Below the pieces are notes generated by a model. It saw only the letters and a list, made by a program, of their open reading frames with translations. It was not told where the DNA came from and did no database searches. Shown here one piece after another: positions 1-9,677 of a DNA stretch of 64,000 bases. The DNA comes from CAZDWZ01 sp964509425 (GTDB lineage Bacteria > Bdellovibrionota_C > UBA2361 > SZUA-149 > CAZDWZ01). A program made the translations under genes and the position numbers. The stretch lies in the NCBI GenBank assembly GCA_964509425.1, contig CAZDWZ010000003.1, forward strand, positions 1-64,000, given 5' to 3'. Within the stretch, counting starts at the first letter, position 1. Every line of letters begins with the position of its first letter.

Positions 1-106
1 TTGGTGGAGATCGAGGCGAAAGAGCGGCGAGGAGCGGAGTTTACTACCCGTAAATAAGCACCGCAGCCGCTCTTTCAACGAAGAGCTACGCCAAAAGTCC
101 CCACCA
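1..106. repeat. Long imperfect hairpin element, copy 1 (cut by window edge)
   Basis: Nearly identical over about 105 bases to 9691-9795. The arms pair with each other: bases 18-28 match the complement of 67-77, and an apical stem pairs 41-45 with 51-55. At several paired positions where the two copies differ, both sides have changed so that pairing is kept. The element ends three bases before the stop codon of the minus-strand gene at 109, so it is that gene's 3' hairpin. The outer left arm lies outside the window. Confidence 0.85.
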
Positions 107-108
107 CC

Positions 109-603
109 CTACGCGGCGCGGGCTACTTGGCGTTCTATTACGGAGTCGACTTCTTCGATTAGGGAGCCGATGGAGTAGGCCCAGACGTACTGACCCGCGC
201 GGGCGCCTGTCATTGCTTCCGCGATATCGGTTCGGTCTTGAACGCGGTGCTTTAGGAAGAGCTGGCGGCCGTCCGTCAGAAGGATCATATCCTTCGGGCT
301 TTCATATAAACGCGGCAAACGCTTTCTGAGATACGCGATACCACGACGGAAGCGGTTAACCGGGAGGCCCTCAGCCTTCATCCGGAAGAGCCAACAGAGG
401 AGAACGACGTCGGCGTAGGTATACTTCGGGCGACCTCGGGCTTCGGTCTTTCCGGTGGGCGAGACCAGATCGGTTCGTGCGTAGTAATTCAGCAGGGCGA
501 GTCCAATGCGTTCGATGTTCCCCGTGAGCGCACGAAGAATAGACTGCACCTCCTTTGCCGTGTACTCACGGTCAATTGGTGTGATGTTGTCCTGAGCCTT
601 CAT
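109..603 (-). CDS. MerR-like helix-turn-helix protein (cassette gene)
   Basis: 164 residues. Residues about 60-95 (KYTYADVVLLCWLFRMKAEG followed by an Arg-rich helix) read like the recognition and wing region of a MerR-type helix-turn-helix. The rest, containing LLTDGRQLF and GQYVWAYSIGSLIEEVD, resembles the tail of small MerR/DUF433-associated regulators. A DNA-binding role is inferred from this pattern only. Codons end mostly in G or C, unlike the cadA gene beside it. No strong ribosome-binding site is visible before the ATG. A weak hairpin (about 721-767) lies upstream in the 5' region, and the large shared hairpin (1-106) abuts the stop. Apart from these hairpins the 229-base gap to cadA shows nothing recognisable. 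Confidence 0.6.
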   Translation of the reverse strand: MKAQDNITPIDREYTAKEVQSILRALTGNIERIGLALLNYYARTDLVSPTGKTEARGRPKYTYADVVLLCWLFRMKAEGLPVNRFRRGIAYLRKRLPRLYESPKDMILLTDGRQLFLKHRVQDRTDIAEAMTGARAGQYVWAYSIGSLIEEVDSVIERQVARAA

Positions 604-832
604 CGGGTGACCAGAGAAATCTCGAAATGCATGGAAAATGGGAACAAACTCAGACTAGTGGTAGCACCGAGAAAGGTCAACAGAAAAAACCGTGAGAGAA
701 GGGAAGTTTAGAGCGTTTTCGGGGATTCGGATGCAGCGTTTAAAGCATGCGGATGAAAGAACCCCCGTAGTTTAAGTAAGTTACAGTAATTGCCTCAAGA
801 AGGTTTCGTCGTAATAAAAATTTTCGACCTCG

Positions 833-2986
833 TCACCGAAGGAGCCGGAGCGCGTTTGCCACGACGAGGAGAGTCGCTCCTGAGTCGGCGGCAACCGCGG
901 CCCACATAGACGAGTAGCCGGCAAGGGTGAGGAGGACGAAGAGGGCCTTTACCGCGAGCGCGAAGACGATGTTCTGGCGGATCACTCCCAGAACCCGGCG
1001 AGAATGCCTGATGAGCCAGGGGAGCTTCGATAGGTCGTCCGACATAAGTGCGATGTCAGCGGTTTCGATGGCGGCGTCGGTGCCGACGGCTCCCATGGCG
1101 ATGGCGACCGTCGCGCGGCCCATCGCAGGGGCGTCGTTCACGCCATCTCCGACCATGGCGACAGTGCCGTATTTTTTTACCAGCTCCTCGACCTTGTTCA
1201 CCTTGTCCGCGGGGAGTAGCTCAGAGTGAATCTCGTCGACGCCGGTTTCCTTGGCGATTGCCTCCGCGGTCCCGCGGTTGTCTCCCGTGAGCATGACCAT
1301 GTGTTCGATACCGGCTGCTCGGAGCTCGGAAACGGCTTGTTTTGCTTCGGGGCGGACGGTGTCGGAGAGCGCGATGAAGCCGCAGACATGTTCATCGTTG
1401 CCGACCACGACGACCGCCTTTCCGGATCGAGAAAGGGCCTCCAGCTGTTCACGAACTTCGGGCGTTTCTTGCTTCCGATCTTCGAGATAACGGTGCGAGC
1501 CGACCCAGTAGAGCGTGCCGCGGAACCGGCCTTCGGCACCCCTCCCGGGAAGGTTCTTAAATCCTTCAAGAGGCGGGATGACCACCCCGCGATCTTTCGC
1601 GAAGGCGAGGATCGCGCGGGCCAGGGGGTGGGTGCTGTGCTCTTCGAGAGCCGCGGCTCGTTCGAGGAGCTCTAACTCCGTGTGCCCACTGAGCGGCACG
1701 ACTTTAACGACGGCGGGTTTTCCGAGGGTCAGCGTTCCCGTTTTGTCCATCGCGATTGCTTTTAGCTTTCCAGGAGCTTCAACGAAGCTGCTGCCTTTGA
1801 TGAGCACACCGTTTCGCGCGGCTGCGGCGAGCGCGGCGACGATGCTAACCGGCGTTCCTATGACAAGCGCGCAGGGGCAGGCGATGACGAGAAGAACAAG
1901 TGCGCGGTAGAGCCAGTCTCCCCAAGACTGTCCGAAGACGATCGGCGGAACGATGAGAAAGAGCACGGCGAGGATCATTACCGCGGGTGTGTAGTACGCA
2001 GCGAATTTCTCGACCCATTGTTCAGAAGGTGCGCGGCGGGTCTGCGCTTCTTCGACCATTCGGGTGATGCGTGCCAGCGTCGTCTCCGAGACAGGCTTGG
2101 TGGATTCAACCGTGAGGGATCCGTTGCCGTTTATGGTTCCGGCGTAGACTTCGTCGCCCGGAGATTTTTGCACCGGCACGCTTTCGCCGGTGATTGGAGC
2201 TTGGTCAACGTCGCCCGTGCCGTCTAAAACTTTTCCGTCGAGTGGAATGCGATCACCGGGACGCACACGGAATTTTCCGCCGACGGGGACGCGGTCTGGG
2301 GAAACGGTCTCCTCACGGCCGTCGGGATGGAGAAGTCGTGCCTCTGGTGGCGAAAGCGCCATCAGCGCCGCGACAGCCCGACGCGCGCGGCCGACGCTCC
2401 AGGCCTCAAGGGAGAGCGAGAGCGCGAAGAGAAAAGCGACAGTCGCGGCTTCCATCCATTGGCCGATGAATATTGCTCCAGTCACGGCAACAATCATGAG
2501 GAGATTCATGTCCGGCCGAAGATGTTTTGCGGCAATCAATGCCTTTGGCAGGACCGTCCACACGCCGGCGGCAATGGCGAGGAGGTAAAGAAGAATAGAA
2601 ATTGACGGAGGAGTTGCGCCATCTTCGAGAAACGCCGCACGGAATCCGACTACGCCAGCGTGGAGCCCGACGCCGCCCAAAAGAAACGCTCCGCTTGCCG
2701 CGGTGAAAACCGTGCGCTGGTTCCTCTCCCAGAAACTCTCTTCGGTGAGGGCGGACTTGTCGTCTTGCCAGAGCTCGGCGGACATCCCGGTTTTTGCTAC
2801 GGCGGCGGTGATCTGCTCTGGTGGCACGGCGAAGTTCACGATCATCTTCGCGTTTAGTACGTCGAACGAGAGATTGGTTTCACCACCGGCGAGCGGTCCG
2901 ATCTCGCGCCTCAGGATGCTGACTTCTTCAGCGCAGTCGAGGCCGCGAACTCGGTAGGCCCGGCTTGGATTATCTATGCGCGTCAT
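833..2986 (-). CDS. cadA: Heavy-metal translocating P1B-type ATPase (Zn/Cd/Pb type)
   Basis: 717 residues, full length for the family. An N-terminal metal-binding-like domain carries GLDCAEEV with a single Cys at residue 18 instead of the usual CxxC. Then come the TGES actuator loop (266-269), the CPC transmembrane metal site (370-372), the phosphorylated Asp 414 in DKTGTLT, the HP locus (453-454), TGDN (567-570) and GDGVNDAP (613-620). It pumps divalent soft metals from the cytoplasm using ATP. It is transcribed away from the czc-type efflux genes that begin at 3203, so the 216-base gap probably holds divergent promoters. Zn/Cd/Pb specificity is inferred from CPC plus a DCAxE-type N-terminus, as in many CadA/ZntA relatives. 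Confidence 0.92.
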   Translation of the reverse strand: MTRIDNPSRAYRVRGLDCAEEVSILRREIGPLAGGETNLSFDVLNAKMIVNFAVPPEQITAAVAKTGMSAELWQDDKSALTEESFWERNQRTVFTAASGAFLLGGVGLHAGVVGFRAAFLEDGATPPSISILLYLLAIAAGVWTVLPKALIAAKHLRPDMNLLMIVAVTGAIFIGQWMEAATVAFLFALSLSLEAWSVGRARRAVAALMALSPPEARLLHPDGREETVSPDRVPVGGKFRVRPGDRIPLDGKVLDGTGDVDQAPITGESVPVQKSPGDEVYAGTINGNGSLTVESTKPVSETTLARITRMVEEAQTRRAPSEQWVEKFAAYYTPAVMILAVLFLIVPPIVFGQSWGDWLYRALVLLVIACPCALVIGTPVSIVAALAAAARNGVLIKGSSFVEAPGKLKAIAMDKTGTLTLGKPAVVKVVPLSGHTELELLERAAALEEHSTHPLARAILAFAKDRGVVIPPLEGFKNLPGRGAEGRFRGTLYWVGSHRYLEDRKQETPEVREQLEALSRSGKAVVVVGNDEHVCGFIALSDTVRPEAKQAVSELRAAGIEHMVMLTGDNRGTAEAIAKETGVDEIHSELLPADKVNKVEELVKKYGTVAMVGDGVNDAPAMGRATVAIAMGAVGTDAAIETADIALMSDDLSKLPWLIRHSRRVLGVIRQNIVFALAVKALFVLLTLAGYSSMWAAVAADSGATLLVVANALRLLR

Positions 2987-3122
2987 CCTTTTCTCTCGCT
3001 GCCGTCGTCTCGTCAGTATTACCGGCGCCTTCTAGAAACCATATCATCGCAGGAACAGGGCCCCGTGCATATGAGTGCAGTTGTTCCCCACTACCAGTAA
3101 GTCCGTGCCACAACTCGGTTGT

Positions 3123-3172
3123 TTGACCCTGGTAAATTCTCATTTATGCTCTGTCGTCTAATCGACGATTAG
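3123..3172 (+). promoter_or_regulatory. Putative sigma-70-like promoter and palindromic operator of the efflux operon
   Basis: TTGACC at 3123-3128 and TATGCT at 3145-3150 are separated by 16 bases. Just downstream, 3158-3172 is a perfect palindrome with 7-base arms around one central base (CTAATCG, A, CGATTAG). This is a plausible site for a metal-responsive repressor controlling the genes from 3203. No regulator gene is adjacent. Assignment is by position and pattern only. Confidence 0.45.
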
Positions 3173-3202
3173 TCTTCTTGGCTGAATATCATTTTCTGAT
3201 GT

Positions 3203-3655
3203 ATGGACCGCCGCATGCACTCGCTCCGCCCAATGCTGCTCTGGCTTTTTGCCGCTTTGATGGTCATTTCAGGGCCTCTGGCACGGAGCGTTGTGGTGTG
3301 TGTCGGCGCCGCCGGAGAGGCTCGCCTCGAGGCGGCTGATTCCACCGGGCGGTGCTTGGACGAGAACTCCGCGGTTCAAGAGCACGGGCATTCAAACGGA
3401 GAGTCACTGTTTAGCAGCGATGGTGATTGCCTGGGATGTGCAGATGTTGCAATCGCGGCGCATTCGGTTCAGTTATCGTCGTTTGCTCCAGAATCCCAAC
3501 TTGTTCTCCCTCCACTCCTGTTCGACGCGGCGATGACTCTCTGCGAAGTTCCCGTTGACTTTGTTCAATCCGTTCGGCTTTCCCGGATTTTCTCTCCGCC
3601 TGCGCTCGTCACGGACATAGGCGTGATTCGAGATACCGTCACCCTTCTTATTTGA
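3203..3655 (+). CDS. Small exported or membrane-anchored protein of a metal-efflux operon
   Basis: 150 residues with an N-terminal hydrophobic segment (about 10-30) that looks like a signal peptide or anchor. The middle is His- and acid-containing, followed by a DGDCLGCADV motif, and the C-terminus has a weakly hydrophobic stretch. Small proteins with a His/Asp-rich segment and a CxxC motif often precede czcC-type genes, and a periplasmic metal-binding or accessory role is inferred from that context. It lies about 110 bases before the outer-membrane component and probably shares its transcript. An alternative start is the second Met five codons later. Confidence 0.6.
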   Translation: MDRRMHSLRPMLLWLFAALMVISGPLARSVVVCVGAAGEARLEAADSTGRCLDENSAVQEHGHSNGESLFSSDGDCLGCADVAIAAHSVQLSSFAPESQLVLPPLLFDAAMTLCEVPVDFVQSVRLSRIFSPPALVTDIGVIRDTVTLLI

Positions 3656-3766
3656 TCCCGCAACTTCCTGCGATTCGTCGCGAAGCGATCGTTTCGACCG
3701 CCGCGACCTCTTCCGCCCGTCTGACGGGTGCGACTGAATTGTAACAACAAACACCGGGCTCGCGTC

Positions 3767-5104
3767 ATGAAGACAATATCCCTACTTCTCGGACTCATTC
3801 TTCCGATTCACTTTGGATTGGGCACCGCAGAAGGGATCAGCTCATCCGAGGCGATCTCGGATAAATCCGATACCAAGGCGGATGGGCTCCATGATCATTC
3901 GGCTGTAGAAGAACCGGCCGTGCCGCCCGATGTGTCTGGTGATGTCACCCTGCGCGACGTGCTCGGAGCGACATTAAAAGGCAGTCCGCGGCTTCGGGCG
4001 TATTCTTGGGAAGTGCGTTCGAGTGACGCAAAGGTTCTTCAGGCCGGTCTCCGGCCGAATCCAGAGCTTTCGATCAATCCCGAAAACTTCGTTGGTTCAG
4101 GGGCGTTCGGAAATCAAATTCAGTATCAAAATACCGTGCAGCTCAGTCAACTCATCGAGCTTGGCGACAAGCGTGAGCTTCGGCGGGAAGCGGCCTCCGC
4201 GGTTTTCGACAAGACCCAAGTCGAGTATGAGTCGACGCGAGTCGACGTGCTCGGCCTCGCCACTATCGACTTCATAGACGTGGTGGAAGCGCAGGAGGAA
4301 GTTCGAATCGCGAAGCTTGCCCTCGCTCAGGCCGAGGAGCTGGTTAAAGCAGTCGACCGCAGGACCGAAGCGAGCATTGGTTCGCCGCTCGAGGGGAAGC
4401 GGGCACGGATTCTGGCGGCTCGTTCAAAGAACACCTTGAACGAGGCGATGCGATCGGTGCAAGCAAAGAAGCAGAAGCTCGCCTCGAATTGGGGAAGCCG
4501 CGGTCCGGGCGTGCGTTCGGCTTCTGGAGATCTGTTCACGACACACCCTTTGCCGCCACTCGACCAGCTGCTTGCCCGCACCGACGCTGCTCCGGAACAC
4601 CGAGTTGCCTCCGCGGAGGAGAAAGTGCGAGCCGCCGAGGCGGCGCTCGCTCGATCGCGACGGGTGACTGATGTTGTCGTCTCCGGGGCGTGGCGTCAGG
4701 GAAGGAACTGGGATGACCAAGCGGTCGTGGCGGGCGTGAGTTTTCCGCTGAAGATTTTCGACCGTGCCCAAGGAGACATCGCGTCTTCGAATGCTCAGCT
4801 TCACAAGTCGAAGGCCGAGTCTTCGGCGGTCGATATTCGACTCCGAGCAGCGGTCTACGCGCTCTATCAGGAAATTGTTCAAGCAAAAGAAGTGACCGAG
4901 GGAATGGCGAAAGAGATCATTCCTCGCGCTGAAGAGGCGATGTCGCTCGCGAAGACCGGATTCGCTCAGGGCATTTACACGCAACTTGATCTTCTTGATG
5001 CTCAGCGCACGCTCGTTGAGGTGCGTCGTGAACATTTAGTCGCCGGCGCGAAGTATCACCGCCTGATCGCAGAAGTCGAGCGGTTGCTCGGGACACCCCT
5101 TTAG
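3767..5104 (+). CDS. czcC: Outer-membrane efflux protein, CzcC/TolC family
   Basis: The ATG at 3767 gives a clear signal peptide (MKTISLLLGLILPIHF), so it is preferred over an upstream in-frame Met. About 445 residues in all. The body has the two repeated helical OEP regions expected for TolC-type channels, with phrases such as LRAYSWEVRSSDAKVLQAGLRPNPEL and GFAQGIYTQLDLLDAQRTL near the end of the second repeat. It forms the outer-membrane exit duct for the RND pump encoded by the next two genes. The short His/Asp segment after the signal peptide (DGLHDHSAVEE) may bind metal. It lies in the order C-B-A typical of czc/cus operons. Confidence 0.88.
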   Translation: MKTISLLLGLILPIHFGLGTAEGISSSEAISDKSDTKADGLHDHSAVEEPAVPPDVSGDVTLRDVLGATLKGSPRLRAYSWEVRSSDAKVLQAGLRPNPELSINPENFVGSGAFGNQIQYQNTVQLSQLIELGDKRELRREAASAVFDKTQVEYESTRVDVLGLATIDFIDVVEAQEEVRIAKLALAQAEELVKAVDRRTEASIGSPLEGKRARILAARSKNTLNEAMRSVQAKKQKLASNWGSRGPGVRSASGDLFTTHPLPPLDQLLARTDAAPEHRVASAEEKVRAAEAALARSRRVTDVVVSGAWRQGRNWDDQAVVAGVSFPLKIFDRAQGDIASSNAQLHKSKAESSAVDIRLRAAVYALYQEIVQAKEVTEGMAKEIIPRAEEAMSLAKTGFAQGIYTQLDLLDAQRTLVEVRREHLVAGAKYHRLIAEVERLLGTPL

Positions 5105-5268
5105 TGCCGCCTCCGCAAATAAACTACCAAAGGTAGTTCATTTTGTGTGGCACGCGAGGCGGAGCCGAGCCAGGAAACGCCTCGTGCTCCGTCCGCCGCG
5201 GGAAAACAGTGCAACGCGCAGTTTGAGAGATTATTTCCCGAATGGAACATAGTCAGACTGGAGGAAGG

Positions 5269-6321
5269 ATGAGACGTGAAATTGTTCGAACATTGGTCGT
5301 TGCCGGTTGCTTCGCACTGCTCGCGAGCCGGGTGGTAACGAGAGCCCATGCCGATCCGAACGAACAGTGTGGCGGAACGGTATGCGCCGCGAGCACTGAG
5401 GCTCATGTCGGACGAGAAGCAGCGCACGATTACCACGATCACGGGCACGATCACGCGAGCGCGGATCCCCGCGCGAAAGGGCAGGGTGACGAGCACGGGG
5501 AGGAAGGTCATCTCGAGCTTTCCCCGGAAGCGATGAAAGAGTTGGATATTCGGGTGCTCAGTGCCGCACCCGCAAAGCTCAATGTCACGTTGAGTCTCAC
5601 CGGAAAGCTGGTACCGCATGAAGACCGCGTGACGCACGTGACCTCGCGTTATCCAGGGCTCATTCGCGAGGTGCGAAAACGTCTCGGCGATCCCGTCGCA
5701 CGGGGAGAGACGGTCGCAGTGGTCGAGAACAACCAAACTCTTCAGCCATTTGAAGTGAAGTCTCAGATTCCCGGGATCGTCGTGCGCCGTCACGCCATCA
5801 TCGGAGAAGCCGTGAACGACTCGAACACGCTCTTTGATATTGCGGACTACGGAGAATTGTTCGCTGATTTTTTTGTCTTCCCTGCCGCCTACAGCAAAGT
5901 ACAGCTCGGGCAGAGAGTGATCGTTCGCATCGAAGGGAAACCAGCAGTCGAATCCACGATATCATTTCTCTCACCGGTAACCGACGCCGACACGCAATCA
6001 CGTTTTGTTCGCGCGGTACTTCCGAACGCGGGCGGCGGATACCAGCCCGGAATGTTCGTCACCGGTGATGTCGTGCTCGTGGAAACAGAAGTTGCGATTG
6101 CCGTCGACAACTCGGCGATACGGACAAGCGAAGGAAAGACGGTGGTCTTCGTGGAGGAGAAGCCGGGGCATTTTGAAGCCCGTCCGGTTCTCACCGGGAA
6201 AAAGGACAAGGACGCGACGCAGATTCTAAAGGGCCTCAAACCCGGAGAGCGTTATGCCGCGGGAAACACCTTCATCCTCCAGGCTGAATTGGAAAAAGGC
6301 GAAGCGGAGCATGCGCACTGA
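5269..6321 (+). CDS. czcB: Periplasmic adaptor (membrane fusion protein), CzcB family
   Basis: The ATG at 5269 follows a GGAGGAAGG ribosome-binding site and begins a signal peptide, giving 350 residues; an upstream Met at 5242 is less likely. A His/Asp/Glu-rich stretch after the signal (HDYHDHGHDH and following residues) is the type of metal-binding linker seen in divalent-metal HlyD adaptors. The lipoyl/barrel regions follow (VTSRYPGLIREV, GDPVARGETVAVVE). It bridges the RND pump to the outer-membrane channel. It ends 18 bases before the pump gene, consistent with one operon. Confidence 0.9.
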   Translation: MRREIVRTLVVAGCFALLASRVVTRAHADPNEQCGGTVCAASTEAHVGREAAHDYHDHGHDHASADPRAKGQGDEHGEEGHLELSPEAMKELDIRVLSAAPAKLNVTLSLTGKLVPHEDRVTHVTSRYPGLIREVRKRLGDPVARGETVAVVENNQTLQPFEVKSQIPGIVVRRHAIIGEAVNDSNTLFDIADYGELFADFFVFPAAYSKVQLGQRVIVRIEGKPAVESTISFLSPVTDADTQSRFVRAVLPNAGGGYQPGMFVTGDVVLVETEVAIAVDNSAIRTSEGKTVVFVEEKPGHFEARPVLTGKKDKDATQILKGLKPGERYAAGNTFILQAELEKGEAEHAH

Positions 6322-6339
6322 GGGCAGCGAGTTTGATTT

Positions 6340-9300
6340 ATGCTTGAACGGGTTCTTCACTTTTCCATTCATCATCGACTGTTGGTGATCCTGCTTACGG
6401 CCGGTGCCGCTCTCGTCGGTATTGAGTCGCTGCTTCGGCTCCCGATCGATGCGGTGCCCGACATCACGAACAATCAGGTTCAGATCAACACGGTGTTTCC
6501 GGCATTTTCGCCTACCGAGGTTGAGAAGCAAATTACCTTTCCAGTTGAAACCACCCTCGCGGGCATTCCAGGTCTTTCCTACACGCGCTCCATTTCGCGA
6601 AACGGCTTCTCTCAAGTGACTGCAGTCTTCGACGACGCGGTTGATGTTTACTTTGCGAGACAACAAGTGAACGAGCGGCTGAGTGATGCGCGGGCAGCTC
6701 TTCCTCCCGGCGCAGATCCGAAGATGGGCCCGATTTCCACAGGACTCGGCGAAATTTATATGTGGGTCGTTGAGTATGCGGAAGCAAATTCCGCGGCGCC
6801 GTCCGGTGCCGGGATGCAGCCGGATGGTGATTATCTCACACCCGAGGGGAGACTGCTGCGCAGTCCGCTCGAGAAGGCTGCATACCTGCGCGAGATGCAA
6901 GATTGGGTCATTCGTCCGCAACTAAAGACGGTGCCGGGGGTCGCGGGTGTTGACGCCATCGGAGGGTATCTCAAACACTATGTCGTGCAACCCGATCCGG
7001 TGAAGCTCATCGCGTTTGGACTGTCGCTCGACGACATTCTCACGGCTCTCGAGCGAAATAGCCAGAGCAGCGGTGCCGGTTATATCGAGCAGCGAGGCGA
7101 ATCCTACGTTGTCCGTTCCACCGGACTTCTGCGGAACGAGCATGAAATTGCCGATGTCGTGGTTCTCGAACGTCAAGGGATACCGGTTCGCGTACGTGAC
7201 ATTGGCGAAGTCGTCATAGGTTCTGAGCTTCGAACCGGGTCCGCCAGTGAAAACGGTGAGGAAGTTGTCGTGGGCACGGCGCTGATGCTTATCGGGGAGA
7301 ATAGCCGAACGGTTGCCAAGGCCGTCGATGCCAAACTTACTCAGGTGAATAAGTCCCTTCCCGCAGGCATCCGCGCGAAGCCGGTGCTAAACCGCACGAA
7401 GCTGGTTGATTCCACGATCAAGACCGTCGAGAAGAACCTCAGCGAGGGCGCCATTCTCGTCATCGTGGTGCTTTTTGCGCTCCTCGGGAATATTCGCGCA
7501 GCGCTGATTACCGCGCTCGCCATCCCTCTCTCAATGTTCCTTACGGCGATCGGCATGGTGCAGAGCCGTGTGAGCGGGAACCTGATGAGCCTTGGTGCGA
7601 TCGACTTCGGGCTCATCGTCGACGGTGCGGTTATCATTGTCGAGAACTGCGTAAGACGGCTCGCAGAGCGGCAGCATGAGCTTGGACGTACGCTTACGCT
7701 AAACGAACGGCTGGATACCGTGTATGAAGCGAGCCGCGAAGTGCGAGGGGCAACGGCTTTTGGAGAAGCGATTATCATTATCGTCTATGTGCCCATTCTC
7801 TTTCTCACCGGTGTCGAAGGCAAGATGTTCCAGCCAATGGCAATGACGGTAATCTTTGCGCTTTGTGGCGCGTTCGTTCTCTCGCTCACATTTATTCCTG
7901 CTATGGTCGCGCTCGGTCTCACCGGGAAGATCACGGAAACGGAGAACTTCTTCATTCGTTTTCTGAAGCGCGGCTACGAACCGGCATTGAAAATCGCGCT
8001 CCGCTCGTCCTGGGCAGTGGTCGCCGGTGCCGCTGTCGTTTTCTTGGGTTCCCTCCTTCTCTTCCTTACTCTCGGACAGGAGTTTGTTCCGACGCTCGAC
8101 GAGAAGGACATTGCTCTCCACGCGATCCGGATGCCGCGAACGGGACTTACGCAATCGCAGGAGATGCAGTTTGCCGTGGAGCGAACAGTGAGCAAGCAGC
8201 CGGAAGTATCGTTTGTGTTTTCGAAAACCGGGACCGCGGAGTTAGCAGCCGACCCCATGCCGCCAAATGTTTCAGACACGTTTATTATTCTGAAACCTCA
8301 ATCCGAATGGCCGGATCCGCGCCTCTCGAAGGCCGAACTAATCAAACGAATTCAGTCCGCAGTGGAAAAGTTACCGGGGAATAATTACGAGTTCACGCAA
8401 CCGATTCAGATGCGATTTAACGAGCTCATCGCCGGTGTGCGGAGCGATGTCGCGGTGAAGCTGTTCGGAGACGAATACGAGAAGCTGCTCCCTACGGCGC
8501 AAGAAATTCACGCCATTCTCCGGAAGGTGCCCGGTGCAAACGATGTTCGTGTCGAGCAGGTGACCGGCCTACCCATGCTCGATATTTCTGTGAAACGTCA
8601 GGAAGCTTCGCGCCTCGGCCTTGATGTAAAGGATGTGCAAGATGTGATCGCCACTGCCGTCGGCGGCCGTGAGGCCGGGTTCGTCTTCGAAGGAGATCGC
8701 CGTTTCAATCTGCTCGTGCGACTGCCGGAGAGTTTGCGCGCCGACCTCGACCAGTTGAGGAATCTCCCGGTGCCTCTTCCAAAGCCGGAACCAGGCGAGG
8801 AAGAAGAGCGGCTTGCCTCCGGCAACCACGCGCCGGGATTTGTTCCACTTGAATCGGTTGCCGAGCTATCCCTGGTCGATGGCCCGAATCAGATCAGCAG
8901 GGAGAACGGCAAGCGCCGAATCGTGATTCAAGCAAATGTCCGCGGACGAGATCTCGGAAGCTTCGTGGCGGAGGCGCAGGCGGCGATCGACTCAAAAGTA
9001 ACGCTCCCCGCAGGTTATTGGATGACGTGGGGCGGGCAGTTCGAGAATCTGGCGGCGGCGAAGAAGCGGCTCACGGTGGTAGTCCCGATCTGCTTCTTCC
9101 TCATCTTTCTTTTGTTGTTCAGCACCTTCGGCTCCATTCGCCAAGCGCTCATGGTTTTTAGTGCCGTGCCGCTCGCGCTTTCCGGAGGGATTGTTTCGTT
9201 GTGGCTGTGTGGATTGCCGTTTTCGATCTCAGCCGCCGTCGGCTTCATCGCGCTCTCCGGAGTAGCGGTTCTAAACGGCCTCGTCATGGTTTCGTTCATC

Positions 9301-9585
9301 AACGGCCTCGTTGAGAAAGGTGAGAAGCGAGACGAGGCAATTTTGCACGGATCGCTAACACGGCTCCGGCCCGTGATGATGACGGCCGTTGTTGCGGCAC
9401 TCGGCTTCGTGCCGATGGCGCTCGCTACGGGAACCGGGGCCGAGGTGCAGCGACCACTCGCCATCGTCGTCATCGGCGGCATCGTGACCGCAACGACGCT
9501 GACGCTCTTCGTGCTTCCGGCGCTGTATCGACTTGTGATGAAAGATACGGAGCGGTCTGCGAGCGAGCTGGGAGCCACAAATTGA
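6340..9585 (+). CDS. czcA: RND heavy-metal efflux pump, CzcA family
   Basis: 1081 residues. The N-terminal membrane helix is followed by the HME-type signature LPIDAVPDITNNQVQINT. The proton-relay motif in helix 4 is DFGLIVDGAVIIVEN (422-436), with the Asp pair typical of divalent-metal pumps. Two large periplasmic loops and twelve predicted membrane helices are present. It exports metals such as Co, Zn or Cd from periplasm or cytoplasm using the proton gradient. It is the last gene of the efflux operon, and no terminator with a clear T-run follows before the hairpin element at 9678. Confidence 0.93.
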   Translation: MLERVLHFSIHHRLLVILLTAGAALVGIESLLRLPIDAVPDITNNQVQINTVFPAFSPTEVEKQITFPVETTLAGIPGLSYTRSISRNGFSQVTAVFDDAVDVYFARQQVNERLSDARAALPPGADPKMGPISTGLGEIYMWVVEYAEANSAAPSGAGMQPDGDYLTPEGRLLRSPLEKAAYLREMQDWVIRPQLKTVPGVAGVDAIGGYLKHYVVQPDPVKLIAFGLSLDDILTALERNSQSSGAGYIEQRGESYVVRSTGLLRNEHEIADVVVLERQGIPVRVRDIGEVVIGSELRTGSASENGEEVVVGTALMLIGENSRTVAKAVDAKLTQVNKSLPAGIRAKPVLNRTKLVDSTIKTVEKNLSEGAILVIVVLFALLGNIRAALITALAIPLSMFLTAIGMVQSRVSGNLMSLGAIDFGLIVDGAVIIVENCVRRLAERQHELGRTLTLNERLDTVYEASREVRGATAFGEAIIIIVYVPILFLTGVEGKMFQPMAMTVIFALCGAFVLSLTFIPAMVALGLTGKITETENFFIRFLKRGYEPALKIALRSSWAVVAGAAVVFLGSLLLFLTLGQEFVPTLDEKDIALHAIRMPRTGLTQSQEMQFAVERTVSKQPEVSFVFSKTGTAELAADPMPPNVSDTFIILKPQSEWPDPRLSKAELIKRIQSAVEKLPGNNYEFTQPIQMRFNELIAGVRSDVAVKLFGDEYEKLLPTAQEIHAILRKVPGANDVRVEQVTGLPMLDISVKRQEASRLGLDVKDVQDVIATAVGGREAGFVFEGDRRFNLLVRLPESLRADLDQLRNLPVPLPKPEPGEEEERLASGNHAPGFVPLESVAELSLVDGPNQISRENGKRRIVIQANVRGRDLGSFVAEAQAAIDSKVTLPAGYWMTWGGQFENLAAAKKRLTVVVPICFFLIFLLLFSTFGSIRQALMVFSAVPLALSGGIVSLWLCGLPFSISAAVGFIALSGVAVLNGLVMVSFINGLVEKGEKRDEAILHGSLTRLRPVMMTAVVAALGFVPMALATGTGAEVQRPLAIVVIGGIVTATTLTLFVLPALYRLVMKDTERSASELGATN

Positions 9586-9677
9586 TAGCAAGAATGATTT
9601 GAATCGGAACGCGGCACGGCTCGATGCATCAAGACTCACGAAGTCGTAGAGCGATTAGATCTTCACGCCCAAAAGAT

